From NCBI GenBank assembly GCA_031002005.1, contig CM061921.1, positions 127,130,597 to 127,194,596 of the forward strand: a stretch of DNA of 64,000 nucleotides. The letters run 5' to 3'. The stretch's first letter is position 1. Each line of letters begins with the position of its first letter. The notes under the pieces were generated by a model that ran no database searches, was not told the origin of the DNA, and saw only the letters and a program-made list of their open reading frames with translations. A program made the position numbers and the translations under genes. Positions 32,069 to 43,505 of this stretch are shown here, piece after piece. The DNA comes from Vandiemenella viatica. Taxonomy: Eukaryota > Arthropoda > Insecta > Orthoptera > Morabidae.

Positions 32069-32386
32069 AACTAAAGTACGATGGCGTTGTAGCCCTCTAA
32101 CTTTTTTCTGAATAGGGGGTTGTGTGCTGGCGTTTTATGGAAGTCATAGTTTTATTTTATTGAGTTGCTGTTTTTGTCAGACCCTGTAGTTTCTAGTTAT
32201 AGTTGTGATGGCGCAATTATAATTTTTGGCGTCATTTTGTTGTCCTATGCTTTGAATAGCTCTGATTTTTAGTAGAAGGTTGTCGATTTGTCTTTTATAA
32301 AGTCAGTGATTTTTGGGATGCCTACGGCTTGGTGAATGCGTTGATTTGACATGTATAGGGGAGCAACTGCTATTATTCTTAAGATT

Positions 32387-33668
32387 TTATTTTTGCGTGG
32401 TTTGCAGCTTCTTTACATTTGAATTTGCTGCCATATTAAATAATTCAGATCCATAGAGCAGGGCAGGTCTTATAACTATATATATTCTAAGTTTAGTCTT
32501 AATGCTAAGGTTTCTTCCCTTGAGGAGGGGGTACAGTTGGTAGAGTCGAGCAGAACTTATATTACATGCGTTTTCAATGTGACTGACCCATGTCAATTTG
32601 CTGTCAATTTACAAACCTAAATATTTTACTGAATTGCACCACAGGAAGTCCACTCGGTAAAGCGAGATTTTCTGGTTGGGTTTGTTCAACCTGTTTGTGA
32701 ATATAATTGCCTGACTTTTTCTGGGTTAATTTTTATCTTGCAAAGATTGCACCATTGTGTGATTGCTTCGAGGTGATGAGTCAGTTTACGCGAAATGTAA
32801 TTTAAGCTATGGATCGACCTGTATACGGTAGTATCGTCCACAAATAACACAATTTCTTCGCCTGGTTGGTGGGGTATGTCGTTAGTATACACACTGTAGA
32901 GCGTTGAGCCATGGCCGATCCTTGTGGTACGCCTGCTTTAATTGATTTCAACTGGCTTTCTGTTCCGTTCACCATGACATAAAATTTTCTGTTTCTGAGG
33001 AAACTATTTATTATTTTTGTTAAGTATCCAGGGCAGCCAAATGAATGTAATTTGTAAATTAATCCGAAGTGCAAAACCCTGTCGAAAGCTTTCTCAAAAT
33101 CTAGCATAACAGCGCTTGTTCTGTGCCTTATACAGGGCGCTTTGCAGATATGCTCAACCAGTCGGGTAGCTTGGTGGATGGTACTGTGCTGTGCACGAAA
33201 GCCGAATTGTTGAGGGATGATTATATTATTATCATCTAGGAATTTTTGGAGTGATGTCATGATTATACGCTCTAGGATTTTACTATGGAAATTTAAGAGT
33301 GAAATTGGTTTATGATTTTGAGCAAGAGTTGATTTTTGTTTGGTTTTGGGAGAGTGTTAATTTTAACAATTTTCCAGGAGGAACGAAAGAAGCAGACAGG
33401 AGTTGTAGATTTTGGTTAGGTGAACTATTGCAGGTTGGGGTAGATTTTTAAGGTAACTGGCTTTTACGCCTTCGGGACAGGCGGATTTTTTGTTACCTAG
33501 CTTTCCTATGATTGAGCTCACTTCAGACGGTTGTACAGGGTTGAAAGAGGTGCGTAAATTTTCTTGAAAGATGCGAGGCACTTCTCTAATTACCCTTTTT
33601 TCATGGATATCACTATCCTCGTCATCGATGATATGTATCTGGAACTGTAGTTCCAAGGTGTCTGCCAA
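32387..33668 (-). pseudogene. J3 reverse transcriptase
   Basis: The frame 33668-33363 begins MADTLELQFQIHIID, as in J1, with NKKSACPEGVK. The frame 33260-32802 carries IIPQQFGFRAQHSTIHQ, VMLDFEKAFDRVLH (motif A) and AGVPQGSAMA (motif B, then a frameshift). The frame 32892-32686 carries MYTNDIPHQPG and LFVDDTTVYRS (motif C intact). The frame 32596-32387 gives the C-terminal RPALLYGSELFNMA. At least three frameshifts and a stop region near 32640 inactivate it. Confidence 0.8.
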
Positions 33669-33897
33669 GGCGTCTGCCTTTTCCTGCGCTGTGTATAAAA
33701 TACTATTTAGTCTGTGTAATGGCTTTATCGACAGGGGTGGTGTTTTTCTCGATATTACGACTTTCCATAATAAGTCTGGATTGCAGTCGACTGGGAGTGT
33801 TCTTCCAACTTTCTGTACGGTGTTTTTGTAGGTGCCATCTGACCTGTTTTGCTAGCCTGTAAGTTGTTCTACGGTCAGCTGGGTCTCTGTATTGTTG

Positions 33898-34620
33898 TCA
33901 ACGTTTTCTGTAGTAGTTTTTTAATTTTATTAGTTCAGAAATGTGGGGTGGGAGGTCATTCTTATCAGGTTCATATGTAATTTTTACTATGGCCTCTTTT
34001 GCGCATCCTTTGATTATGTTTATGAACTGGTCTATATGTCTCTCGACTTGTCTCTTAGTTTCCAGTTCGAGCTGCCATACAAAGTGGTGGTTTACTAGTT
34101 CTTGGTATTTCTGCCAGTTAGTGGTTAGAGAGAACTTTTTACTCTCTGATCGGCGCATGGCTGCATTGATGTATAGTACCACTGGGTTGTGGTCAGAATC
34201 GAGGTCATTAAATACAGTTGATTCAGCAGACTAGGTGATATTTTTGAACACAAACATGCCCGAAATATCAGGCCTGGGCTCCGGTATTTTACGGCCTCGT
34301 GGATGGAACACTGCTAAAAATCTAATTGTCTGTCCATTTATTCCGACCTCAACAGCTGTAGCTTGAACACGCTCCAGCGCAGGTAAATCAATTGGACTAT
34401 GTGAAAGGCGATTTTTTATGAGTACTGCCGTCCCACCCCCTGGTTGATTCGGTCTATCAGTCCTGTACAGTGTGTAATTGCGGACTTGGAAACGCTGACC
34501 TTCGTACAGGAATGTTTCACTTATTAGGGCGATATCTATATTGTGCTCTTCAAGAAATAGTTCTAAATATGGTTTTTGATGTAAAATGCCGTCGGCATTC
34601 CAGTTCATAACAATTATGGT
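33898..34620 (-). pseudogene. J3 endonuclease
   Basis: Begins MNWNADGILHQK (34608), with LEEHNIDIALISETFL (catalytic Glu) and GGGTAVLIKNRLSH. The frame 34608-34231 continues to PRPDISGM. Before 34182 the H-N-P-V-V-L-Y block of the S-D-H-N-P type precedes FSLTTNWQKYQELVNHHF. This AP-endonuclease fold nicks target DNA. The central part is damaged and contains a short deletion relative to family expectation. Confidence 0.75.
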
Positions 34621-34839
34621 TTTGCAATCTATTTTTCGCCATCAAAGTAGATCAAGAAACCAATGATAACAGCGAATATTTTAGATTCGGCGTCTGGTGC
34701 TTTTTTTAAATTTTCTTGTGTGGTTTTGATTGTTGTTATAAAGTTTTTGATGTTAAAGGATTTAATGAAATCTTTAATTTCTTTTAGATAAGTGAATGGA
34801 GATGAAGATTGTGAGGGGTTTCTGCGAGGAGGAATTTGA

Positions 34840-35980
34840 GGTGGCTCTGCTGGAGGCGCCTGCTCAGAGATTTTTGTTTGGTTTGGGAGAGGTGTGAATT
34901 GAGTTTCCTTGAGTTGAAACCCGTTTGGTTGGTTTTTTTTTGTGTTGCCGGATTGTGTTTGGTTTTTATCCTCTTGTTGTTGTTGTTGCTGGTTTATTGT
35001 GGTGTAATTTTGTTGGAGATTTTTCTCCTCCTATTGTTTTTTCTTCCTCTCCTCCCTAGCTTTCTTTTGTTCACGTTCATTTTTGAGGATTTCTAGATAG
35101 GTTGGGCATTTATGGTAGCCTGCGGGGTGCGACCCATTACAATTTGCACATTTGGGTGCCACTTCAGGTTTTTTCCGGCAGGTGTTTGTGAGGTGTCCTC
35201 CACCCCATTATACACACCTTGTAGCGATGTGGCAGTTTTTGGACCCATGTCCAAAATTTTTACACGTATGGCATTGAATGGGACTTGACGGAGATCTGTA
35301 CGACTCTACCCTCACCTCCAGGGAGAGAATCTATTGAATTTTATAAATTTCCTGAGCCTGTAGACTTTTTGGAGTTATACTAAAAATAAGGGCAACTTAA
35401 CTCTAGTGCCCCTTTCTTATGAAGCAGACATTTGCACTACATTGTGCACTGTGTAATTTTTGCTAATAGGTCATCGTGAATTTCAATTGGATTAATATCT
35501 GTGGGCAGATCGCAGACGACTACCTTAAGAATTTTTAGAGGTCTCATCGTAGGTATGATATTGAAAATTTCTAATATTTAGTGCCTGAATAATAAATTTA
35601 AAATCTTGCAGGTTTGAGGCCTGATATTTAATACAGATTCCGCGATAAGCAGAGTGAAGGTCCCCAGTTAGATCTCTTTCTATTTCTTTGACGAAGGCCA
35701 TATAGCCCTTTGTCTCATAGCAAAAGATTGGGGGAACCCTAATCCTTGGTGGCTGTGGTTTCGTATGGCTTCTGAGGCACCATCGAGAGCTTCGTATCTA
35801 TTAGATGTGGGGATACTCGGTACATCTACCACCTCCCTTGCAACTGGCTCTCTGTCTGAATCGCTGTCGCTTGGCGAGTGTTGATTAAACACTTCCGGTA
35901 GCATGTTATGTTGCGTGTGTGTGCAGTATTAGTCTGTTTTGGTGTTTTTTTCATTGTTAGGTGTTGTCTTTTTATGGCTG
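34840..35980 (-). pseudogene. J3 gag-like ORF1
   Basis: Starts near 35977 (MGSRSHKKT), with an acidic region in frame 35904-35680 (SPSDSDSDREPVAREV). Further down is a PRE_C2HC-like stretch near 35530-35460 (LKVVVCDLPTDINP) and knuckles at 35300-35110: QCHTCKNFGHGSKNC, then a second with a stop replacing one position (RCV-stop-WGGGH), and KCANCNGSHPAGYHKCP. A Gln/Lys-rich tract follows near 35060-34940. Confidence 0.7.
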
Positions 35981-36062
35981 CGGGACCCCATTTTGGGGCG
36001 GCGGCGGACTGGGGTAAATAGAGGGGGACCTACTTTCGTCTTGCATCAGTCTTAACTGCCTG

Positions 36063-36068
<6 letters not shown>

Positions 36069-36099
<31 letters not shown>

Positions 36100-36290
36100 G
36101 GCATTCGGCAACTGGGCCATACAGCCAGCTCAATGTGATTTAATTGCTTCCAATGTATGGACGCCACAGGACGGACAGGACATTCACACAGACCCACAAC
36201 ACTTAACATCCATGCCCGCGGCCGGATTCGAACCGGCGGCCTTCGGTACGTGGAGCTAGCACTCTAGCCCCTACGCTACCGAGGCCGGCA
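36069..36290 (-). mobile_element. SINE family 2 with 11-base target duplication
   Basis: On the minus strand: head GCCGGCCTCGGTAGCGTAGG, A-box-like TAGCGTAGGGGCTAGAGTGC, B box GGTTCGAATCC, a body with GTGTTGTGGGTCTGTGTG, and a poly-A tail (plus-strand T run 36066-36096). GCCTGGCCTTT is present intact on both sides (36058-36068 and 36291-36301), a clear target-site duplication. It is inserted in the J3 5' region. Confidence 0.9.
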
Positions 36291-36599
36291 GCCTGGCCTT
36301 TGCCTCAGCAAACGCGGACTTGTCTCTCCGCAGAGAGGGCCCTGGCTTGCAAATTCCCTATCTAACCAGCCCTATGTCCAGCTCTCTGGACTCCTAACCA
36401 GTCTGTCAGTCTGTCTGAACGGCAACTTTGCTTGGAGTGGAGATCTCGTAGGTCTCGAAGACAACACGGCACGCTACAGGCGTTGCGGGCCTGATTGTGT
36501 CTCAGTTCCTGGGGCCGCCTCTATTCTCTCGTCTGTGTTCTTCCTCAATGGCGCTTAGCCTCCTGTCGAACTCCCTTTATACATTCAGGAAAGGCACGC

Positions 36600-37450
36600 A
36601 AAATTACGACGCCAGCTACCCGACCACCCGGATGTTCTGACGGATCTTACTATCACCAAAAACAACAAAAGTGGTGCTTCCAAATACTACACAGACACCA
36701 AAGAGGATCACTATATTTTGACCAACTGCTACAAAAAAAATAATTTTTCTGTTCTCCAGCCGTATTATGCCGGAACGGTCCAGTTAGGAATAAAAGGCCT
36801 CGCAATGTCTATAATATAAGAAGAGATACAAGAAGAACTAGAAGCTCACCCCCATGTCAACACTCTCAGTGTCACTAAATCCTAGGAAGGAATCAGAGCA
36901 AATATACAATGAAAATTCACTATTGCACACCAGAATCAGTGTAGAAAGATACAAGCACAGAAATGGCCCGCCTCAGTGTGTCAAATGCTAAAGACTTGGA
37001 CACACCAACAATTTCTGTAATCTTCCTTGTCGAAGCGTTAAATGCGCATGACTGCATGGCAGCAAGGAAAGCAAGCGCCCAGTGATGGAAAAGGTGAAAT
37101 GCGCCAACTGTGAAGGTGACCACCCAGCGTCTTGGTGTGGATGTCGCAGTTTCCAACAGGCAAAACAACCACCAAGACAACTCAGACACAACAAAGATCA
37201 AAAGGATAGTGAAAGGAACGGGAAAACAACAACCTCCAAAGGAACTCAACAAGGGGGCAGGAGCAAAAAATAACAGAGTAGCCGGAGGGACAAACCACAA
37301 ACAACATATGCAGATACAACCACTGGCGGGCACCAGGAGAGCACCACCACGGAGACAGGAAACAGGGGAAATGATAGGAAGGATAGTAAAAAACACAGGA
37401 GCCACTGCACGTGATCAGAAAGGAACCGAGAAAATTAAACTTGTTTGACG
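36600..37450 (+). pseudogene. J4 gag-like ORF1
   Basis: An upstream region near 36640-36740 (TKHNKSGASKYYTDTKEDHY) is followed, with frame breaks, by knuckles at 36970-37160: QCVKC-stop-RLGHTNNFC, a second SVKCA...LHGSKES unit with lost residues, and VKCANCEGDHPASWCGC. A basic, Gln- and Asn-rich C-terminal tail lies at 37110-37448. It resembles ORF1 of Jockey-clade elements. Confidence 0.7.
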
Positions 37451-37649
37451 GAAAATCCTTCATGAAAAAAAAAATTATAAGAACACTTGAAAACATTCAA
37501 AAAGCTGAAAACGACACCAGCAGACTCTTTGCGCTAATGAAAGGTGTGATGTCACTGTTGAAATAATCGTGAGGAATGCTGAAAACGCAAAAGACTTCAA
37601 AATTGCAGTCTAGAACTCATAACAGTATAGGCAATAAGAAAACAGAACT

Positions 37650-38559
37650 TTAGGATTTCATTCGACGGAACGGGTTAGATATTGTTCTGCTTTCTGAAAA
37701 GCGTCTAAAACCAAGGGACCAGTTTAAACTCACAGGATTCACAATCTACCGGAACGACAGGCAGGGTCAACGGGGCGGGGGAACGGTGATAGCCATCAAC
37801 AGAAAACTACCCCACGACCATGTCCAGACCCTTCAGCTAATAGATATGGAGGCCACGGCGATAAAGGTCCACTCGGTCGAGGGACACATAATGCTGATAT
37901 CGGCATACCTATCCCCCAATCGGACCCTACATGAGTGAGACGTAGACGCCCTGCTGGGAACAGACAGAAGAGTAATAATTGGCGGACACTAGAATTCCAA
38001 GCACTACACCTGGAACTCAAGAAGAAACAACACCAAAGGGGAACTTCTCTTGGAGCTAGCTGAAAGAAGAAACATCCAAGTACTAGGTCCAAAATCACCA
38101 ACAAATATCCCCCACAATAAACGACAGCTACCAGATGTCCTAGATGTTGCCGTCGTGAAGGACATGACGCGTCGAATTAAACTCAAAACCATCAACGACC
38201 ATTTATCTGATCACCAACCCGTTCTGCTACAAATAAGGAACTGGGTCCTACCCTACACAACAGAGCAAAAACCCAAAGAAGTGGACTGGAACCTGCTCAG
38301 TAGTCTAGTCCATAACCGAATCAGACCCACATCCAATGTGACATCAAAAGAAAGAATCGATACAGACATTAGCCACTTCAACAAGGTTTTATTGGAATCA
38401 GACAGGAGTGCGTCCACAAAAACAACACACCAACTGTACACCAAAGAGCTGCCAACAGAAATCGAAAACCTTCGATATCTAAGAAACACGGCAAGGAAGT
38501 TATTGCTGCGCTTTCGCGACCCACAGAATAAACGGAGATACAAACAGCTCACGAATTAA
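37650..38559 (+). pseudogene. J4 endonuclease and linker
   Basis: Reads IVLLSEKRLKPRD (about 37680-37720, the catalytic Glu block), RQGQRGGGTVIAINRKLPH, then RVIIGGH-stop-NSKHYTW (the GD.N block altered), and the frame 38050-38559 with ELAERRNIQVLGP, LPDVLDVAVVKDM and LSDHQPVLLQIRNW (S-D-H intact). The following 100 residues are the linker before RT. It is more complete than the endonucleases of J1-J3. Confidence 0.75.
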
Positions 38560-38571
38560 TTAGAAGGACGC

Positions 38572-40261
38572 ATGTCAGAACAAAAATCAGCGAAATGGGA
38601 GGTAAGGATGTCACAACTAACACTAAACAATAGGGACACCTCGCAGCTCGGGCGCGCTGTTAAAGCACCACCAAATTGTCCAATCTCCTGCCAAACAGGA
38701 ATGGTTTTCAAGCCGGTAGCCAAGGCAGAGGTGTTGGCAGAATACTTCTCCAGCCAGCACAAGGTAGTAGAGTATGACCCGACCGAAGCGGAAACTCTCA
38801 CAGCCAACGATATCACAAACACTGCTCAAACCATTATGACTGAACAACCGGAGGATGAACCTGAATTAACTACACTGGGTGAAGTTCGGAGAATAATCAA
38901 ACATTTTGCCAAAAACAAAGCCCCAGGAGCAGACAAAATTTCCAACCAACACCTCAAGAGCCTACCAACCAAAGGGATTGTGCTCCTGACTAGAATTTGT
39001 AACGTCTGTTTTCTACAGAGATACTTCCCAGAAGCATGGAAAATCACGAAGGTCACGGCCACACCAAAGCGCGGGAAAAACCACCGAGTGCCATCACATT
39101 ATAGACCAATTAGTCTACTCCACTTCACTTCAAAAGTGCTGGAGCGAGTAGTGCTCAAACGAATAAACAGCACCCTAGAAGCGGAATAAACCATCCGCAA
39201 GCAACAGTTCGACTTCCAAAGTAGAGTATGTATCGCAAGCCAACTCCTCCGATTGAATGAAGACGTTTCCCAGGGATTAAATCTAAGAAAATCGACGGCG
39301 GCTGTGTTCTTGGATATTGAGAAAGCCTACAACAAGGTTTGGCACGTCAAACTTATCACAAAACTAAATACACAGTCGTCGCTACGACACTGTTACGTTC
39401 AGTTGATCGGAAGCTACCCGGAAAACAGAAGATTCTATGTTTCTATTGAAGGCCAAAAATCCTCAACACACCGGCCGGAATACCCCAAGGATCACCCTTA
39501 GCACCAGTTCTAATCAAGATCAACGTCAATGACATCCCAACACCACCCTACATCTGGCGCAATTTGCCGACGATACCACCATATACACGACCAGCAGGAG
39601 GCATGACCTAAACATCAACCACCTACAGCACAGCCTCGACCAATTAGAAAACTGGTGCCGTATCAATAAGGTTAAAATTAACCCAAACAAATATGCAGCC
39701 ATTTACTTCTCACGGAAAAGGCCATTAATTGACCATAAACGAAAAATCAGGGGCCAAGACATCGAATGGTAGCAAATAACAAAGTACCTAGGTGTGATAT
39801 TAGATAAAAAGCTTCTGTTCCGCAAACATATTTCAGATAAACGGAAACAGGGCGCCACAATATTACCAAGCCTGTTCCCAATACTACATAGTTCGTACCT
39901 AGCCACATCAATAAAACTAAGAATTAACAAGTCAATCATCCTCCCCTACATACTCTACGGATGCCAAGTATGGGGAAAAGCATCTAAAACCAACCTAGAT
40001 CAACTCCAGAGATTGCAGAACAGATGCCTGAGAGTAATACTGCAAGCCTCAAGATACACTCCAACCGAAGCACTACATGACCAAGCAGGCGTAAGTCTCA
40101 TATACGTACAAATATATAAAGAAACAGAAAAATTCTGCGATCGAATAGAGCAATTCACAGAAGCAGACATAAAGCTCCATACCCTTGGCACAATAATGCC
40201 AAGGCACTGGCACGCCTATAAAGTGCCATTAAGCATTATATATCAGGCAGAAGGTAACTGA
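38572..40261 (+). pseudogene. J4 reverse transcriptase and C-terminal domain
   Basis: A 205-codon frame (38572-39189) holds NKAPGADKISNQHLKSLP and HYRPISLLHFTSKVLERVV (fingers), ending at a stop after LEAE. Then AAVFLDIEKAYNKVWH (motif A, 39295-39345), IPQGSPLAPVL (motif B, about 39478), QFADDTTIYT (motif C, about 39560), WCRINKVKINPNK, KYLGVILDKKL, and a 155-codon C-terminal frame (39794-40261) with LPYILYGCQVWGKAS. Catalytic residues are kept, but three or more frame breaks separate the pieces. Confidence 0.82.
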
Positions 40262-40308
40262 AATGAATATAAGAAAACAGTAGGGGATTTTTCACCAAAA
40301 AAAAACCG

Positions 40309-40400
40309 CTATACTGCTCGGCCCGCTCGCTATGATTATTTTTTTATATTTTTAATCTTTCATTCCGTTTACTGAAGGCAGGGGGCGGGCCGCTGTATAG
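40309..40400. repeat. Inverted repeat in J4 3' UTR
   Basis: CTATACTGCTCGGCCCGC (40309-40326) can pair with GCGGGCCGCTGTATAG (40385-40400) with one bulge, leaving a loop of about 60 AT-rich bases. It lies just after the ORF2 stop. Confidence 0.6.
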
Positions 40401-40789
40401 CCGGAGGGGTTTACATTTTATCTAATATTTCCTTTATATTAAAACATTTTATTACTATTAACTTAAATCTAATACCTTAATTTTTAATTTGGGTTTAGAA
40501 TTTTTTGTTGTTGGTTTAGGGCGACCTGTGGACTAAGCTTCCTTGTTTTGGGTTTTATTTTGATCCTTTCATTGGATCAAGGCCGTGATGAGCTGTGTTA
40601 GCAGCTGCAGTATCCTGGCCAGGGTCAGCTGATCTACTCGCTCACTATGATTTGTCGAGATTGGTTTAATACACGTCCGCTGCGCCTTCTCTCCCGGATG
40701 TAAGGTCGGTCCCGGATATGGCAAGTCCAAAAATGAAAACACAGTTATCACAACCAATCAATGAAATGGAAGGAGAGTGCATCTCCTTC

Positions 40790-41270
40790 CAATTCATGGA
40801 AAAAAGGAACTTCAGTCTTTTCTGCAATACCTGAACTCCATCCACAGTGAAATAAAATTCATCATAGAGGTGGAGCACAACGAGCAACTACCTTTCCTTG
40901 ATTTTGCTGGTAAAGACAATACCAGACAGTACCTTGGGACACAGTGTTCACCGAAATACTACTCACACGGACCATTATTTGCATGCCTCCAGCTGCCACC
41001 ACCCGTTACAGAGGGAAGGAGTGCTTAGTAAACTGGTCCACAGAGCCCGTGTGATTTCTGACAAGAATAGTCTGTCTTCAGAACTAGCACACCTCAAGAA
41101 CCTATTCCAGAGTAATAGCTACGACAACAGCTTCGGGCAGAAGACTACTCGGGAACCATCTGACGAGGAGGACAAGACAAGAGCCACAGCCTTCAACCCG
41201 TACGCCGGCAATGTATCGAACAAGATTGGCAGAATCCTATGTCGGCAAAACCTCAAGTGCTTTTAGCACC
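40790..41270 (+). pseudogene. Penelope 2 RT C-terminal region
   Basis: The frame 40777-41028 reads HGKKELQSFLQYLNSIHSEI and VEHNEQLPFLDF, matching Penelope 1 at 8155-8255. A shift then gives RNTTHTDHYLHASSCHHP and QREGVLSKLVHRARVISDK (41045-41130 region), with LSSELAHLKNLFQSNSY. These are the conserved blocks after the catalytic YVDD in this family. The catalytic part itself is missing. Confidence 0.8.
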
Positions 41271-41329
41271 CGCCAGCCACGATTAAAGCACTTTTTGGCT
41301 TGGTTAAAGGTGATCTGGGACTTAGGAAA

Positions 41330-41570
41330 GCTGGCGTATACCACATACCGTGCTAATGCGGAAAAGCATACGTCGGACAGACCATTCACACGATAGAAGA
41401 ACGGCGCGCAGAACATAAACGGCACACCGAGCAACAGCAGCCGTCAAAATCAGTAATTGCTGCACATTGTCTAGAGACCCGGCATACTATCAAATATGAA
41501 GATACCAAAGTGCTGAAAAACACATCCCACTTTTGGAACTGCGTATACAAGGAAGCCATCTAGATTCGGC
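41330..41570 (+). pseudogene. Penelope 2 GIY-YIG endonuclease
   Basis: The frame reads AGVYHIPC-stop-CGKAYVGQT, then IEERRAEHKRHTEQ and VIAAHCLETRHTIKY. G-V-Y and Y-V-G stand for GIY and YIG, the Cys-x-Cys and the Arg/His/Glu residues of the active site are retained, and only one internal stop interrupts the domain. It ends near WNCVYKEAI. This is the clearest endonuclease of this type in the window. Confidence 0.8.
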
Positions 41571-42093
41571 TGCAGGATAACCTTATCAACAAGGACAATC
41601 GAACTAAGCCAAGCATGAAATCCAGAACTGAAGCAGTTCCAAAAACATCAGAGGCTGGACTCCAAGCGTGACGAAGTTGGTACGTGGACTGAAGACCACT
41701 CTCGACGCTTGGCAGTGTGCCACCCCACCAGCTCTACCGGCGCGCCGCGGCTAGAGTGGAGGAGATGGGACAAAGGGTATAAATATCGCCCCGACGGGTT
41801 CACCATAGCAATCGCTTCTCTGACTGCGCTGTTCACACCAATCAACAGACGAAACCTGAAGATGATGGCGCATTACGCATTGAACAACGATTATTTGATT
41901 CCTCTGCATGCCCGAGAAATCTTGAAGCACCCTTCACAATTGTTATAATATTTCCGAGCTCTGTATTGGGTTTTAAACAGCTGCAGACTTGGACCTAATA
42001 AATAGAAACCAGGCTGGACTGAACCATCTCATTGATTTTTATCCCATGACTACTTCCAATTAACAGTACATTCCTGCGTATACTTTTAGACAC

Positions 42094-43505
42094 CATTTAT
42101 TTATTTATTTATTTATTTAATTCACCATGTGATACATTTATTGTACATTGGCTTCGTCATTTTAATGTATATACTATACAATTTGCAAGGTAATCTACAA
42201 TGTGTGGTTACATAGATATATACATAAATTTTTGTACAATTTTTCTGTAATTTCTGGTTTAACAGGTCAGATAAATATACATATTGCCTTAATTTAGGTA
42301 ATTTTCAACAGAATAGTAAGCATTTTCTATTAAATACATCTTTAGCTTTCCCTTAAAAACTTCTGGGTTTTTTTCTCCCTTAATATCCACTGGCAGTTTA
42401 TTGTACAATTTAACTCCCTTGTAGAAAAAACTATTTAGACTTTTACTTTTTAATTTCCGCTGTATATGGAAGTCATTTTCTAATCTTGTGGAATATTTAT
42501 GGATGGAGTTGTTTGTGGTAAATTCTTGTAAGTTGTTTTTTATGTGCATGATACAATTGTAGATATAACAAGATGGAACTGTTTGGATGCCTAGTTTTCT
42601 GAATATATCTTTACAATGGGTTCTTTTTGAAGTTTTTGCTATTATTCTTACTGACAATTTTTGTAATTTGAAAATAGAGTCTATATTTGTTTTGCTTGAG
42701 GCCCAAAAGATGATTCCATAGGATATTATTGAATGAATATTTGCAAAGTATACTGTCTTGAGGCAATTTTCATTACATACAGGAGCTATAATTCTGAGTG
42801 CAAACATGCAGTAGATATTTTCTTACCCAATGACTGTACATGTTGTTTCCACTTTAGCTCATGATCAACAATCATTCCTAGAAACTTTGTACTAACAACA
42901 CACTCAATATTTTCATCATTTAGTTTTAAGTCTATCTGTTGAGATCTACTAACAGAACTGAATTTAATGGTGTTTGTTTTTTTTTTATATTGAGTGTCAA
43001 TTTGTTTCTTTGTGACCAGTTTTAAGACCTCTGCAAGAGCTGTGTTTCCTATAGTCTGAAGTTTGCTTATCGAGGGGTCACTAATGATGATGTTGCTGTC
43101 ATCAGCAAATAAAATTTTATCACCGTGGCTGATGCTGGATGTAAAATCATTTATGTAAATTAGAATAGAATGGGACCTAAAATGCTGCCCTGTGGGACAC
43201 CGATGTTTACATGTCTTGGTTCTGACAGGAACTTACTTAGAATATTTGAGTTTACTGGAATTGCAGGGATTTCAACTTTTTGTATTCTGTTTGTTAGGTA
43301 AGAATGAAACCAGGATTTTACACTACCCCTTATTCCTATTGCTTCTAGTTTTTGCAGGAGAATACTGTGGTCTACGGTATCAAAAGCTTTTGAGTAGTCT
43401 AGGAATAGACCTGCTGCATGATCACCTCTATCAAGAGCTTCCAGTACATTTTTTGTAAACTGTGCTATTGCTGATGTTGTACCTTTCCCTGCTTGGAACA
43501 GTTCT
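42094..43505 (-). mobile_element. LINE family C (CR1-like)
   Basis: A 5'-truncated minus-strand element: RT 43505-42830, C-terminus 42807-42289, 3' UTR to 42121 and an (ATTT)n tail at 42094-42120 as seen on the plus strand. The 3' UTR ends with GTACAATAAATGTATCACAT on the minus strand. Related to, but distinct from, LINE A. The 5' junction falls near 43505 within the RT fingers. Confidence 0.8.
42289..43505 (-). pseudogene. LINE C reverse transcriptase and C-terminus
   Basis: From 43500 downward: AGKGTTSAIAQFTKNVLEAL, AAGLFLDYSKAFDTVDHSIL (motif A intact), WFHSYLTNRIQKVEI, IGVPQGSILGPILF (motif B), a frameshift, LFADDSN-like motif C near 43110, then KFLGMIVDHELKW and finally the open 172-codon frame 42807-42289 with SYGIIFWASSKTNID, SVRIIAKTSKRTHCKD and LIENAYYSVENYL. 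At least three frame breaks. Confidence 0.8.

Larger units (their letters stand above)
32069..36530 (-). mobile_element. Jockey-type LINE J3
   Basis: A full-length minus-strand relative of J1: gag about 35980-34840, endonuclease 34608-34000, linker/RT 33668-32387, and a 3' end near 32075 where AGAAAAAAGTTAGAGGGC on the minus strand resembles the J1 end. A SINE with an 11-base target duplicate interrupts its 5' region at 36069-36290. The 5' limit is approximate. All long frames are broken, but several 100-150 codon stretches survive. Confidence 0.82.
36540..40500 (+). mobile_element. Jockey-type LINE J4
   Basis: The only plus-strand member of the cluster: gag about 36600-37450, endonuclease about 37650-38240, RT 38572-39760, C-terminus 39794-40261, 3' UTR to about 40500 with an inverted repeat at 40309-40400. 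Its sequence differs from J1-J3, so it is a separate Jockey-type family. It lies head to head with J3. Long frames survive but there are many stops. Confidence 0.82.
40790..41960 (+). mobile_element. Penelope-like element 2 (degenerate)
   Basis: A second Penelope-like copy: an RT C-terminal part (40790-41270), GIY-YIG domain (41330-41560) and a 3' region containing AACCTGAAGATGATGGCG (about 41855) and a TATAAATA-like box at 41779. It is better preserved than element 1 but lacks the RT core. It begins right after the J4 3' region. Confidence 0.8.

Noticed and set aside
37182..38552. Minus-strand frames of about 100-160 codons in J4
   Set aside because: Antisense shadows of the gag, endonuclease and RT of J4.
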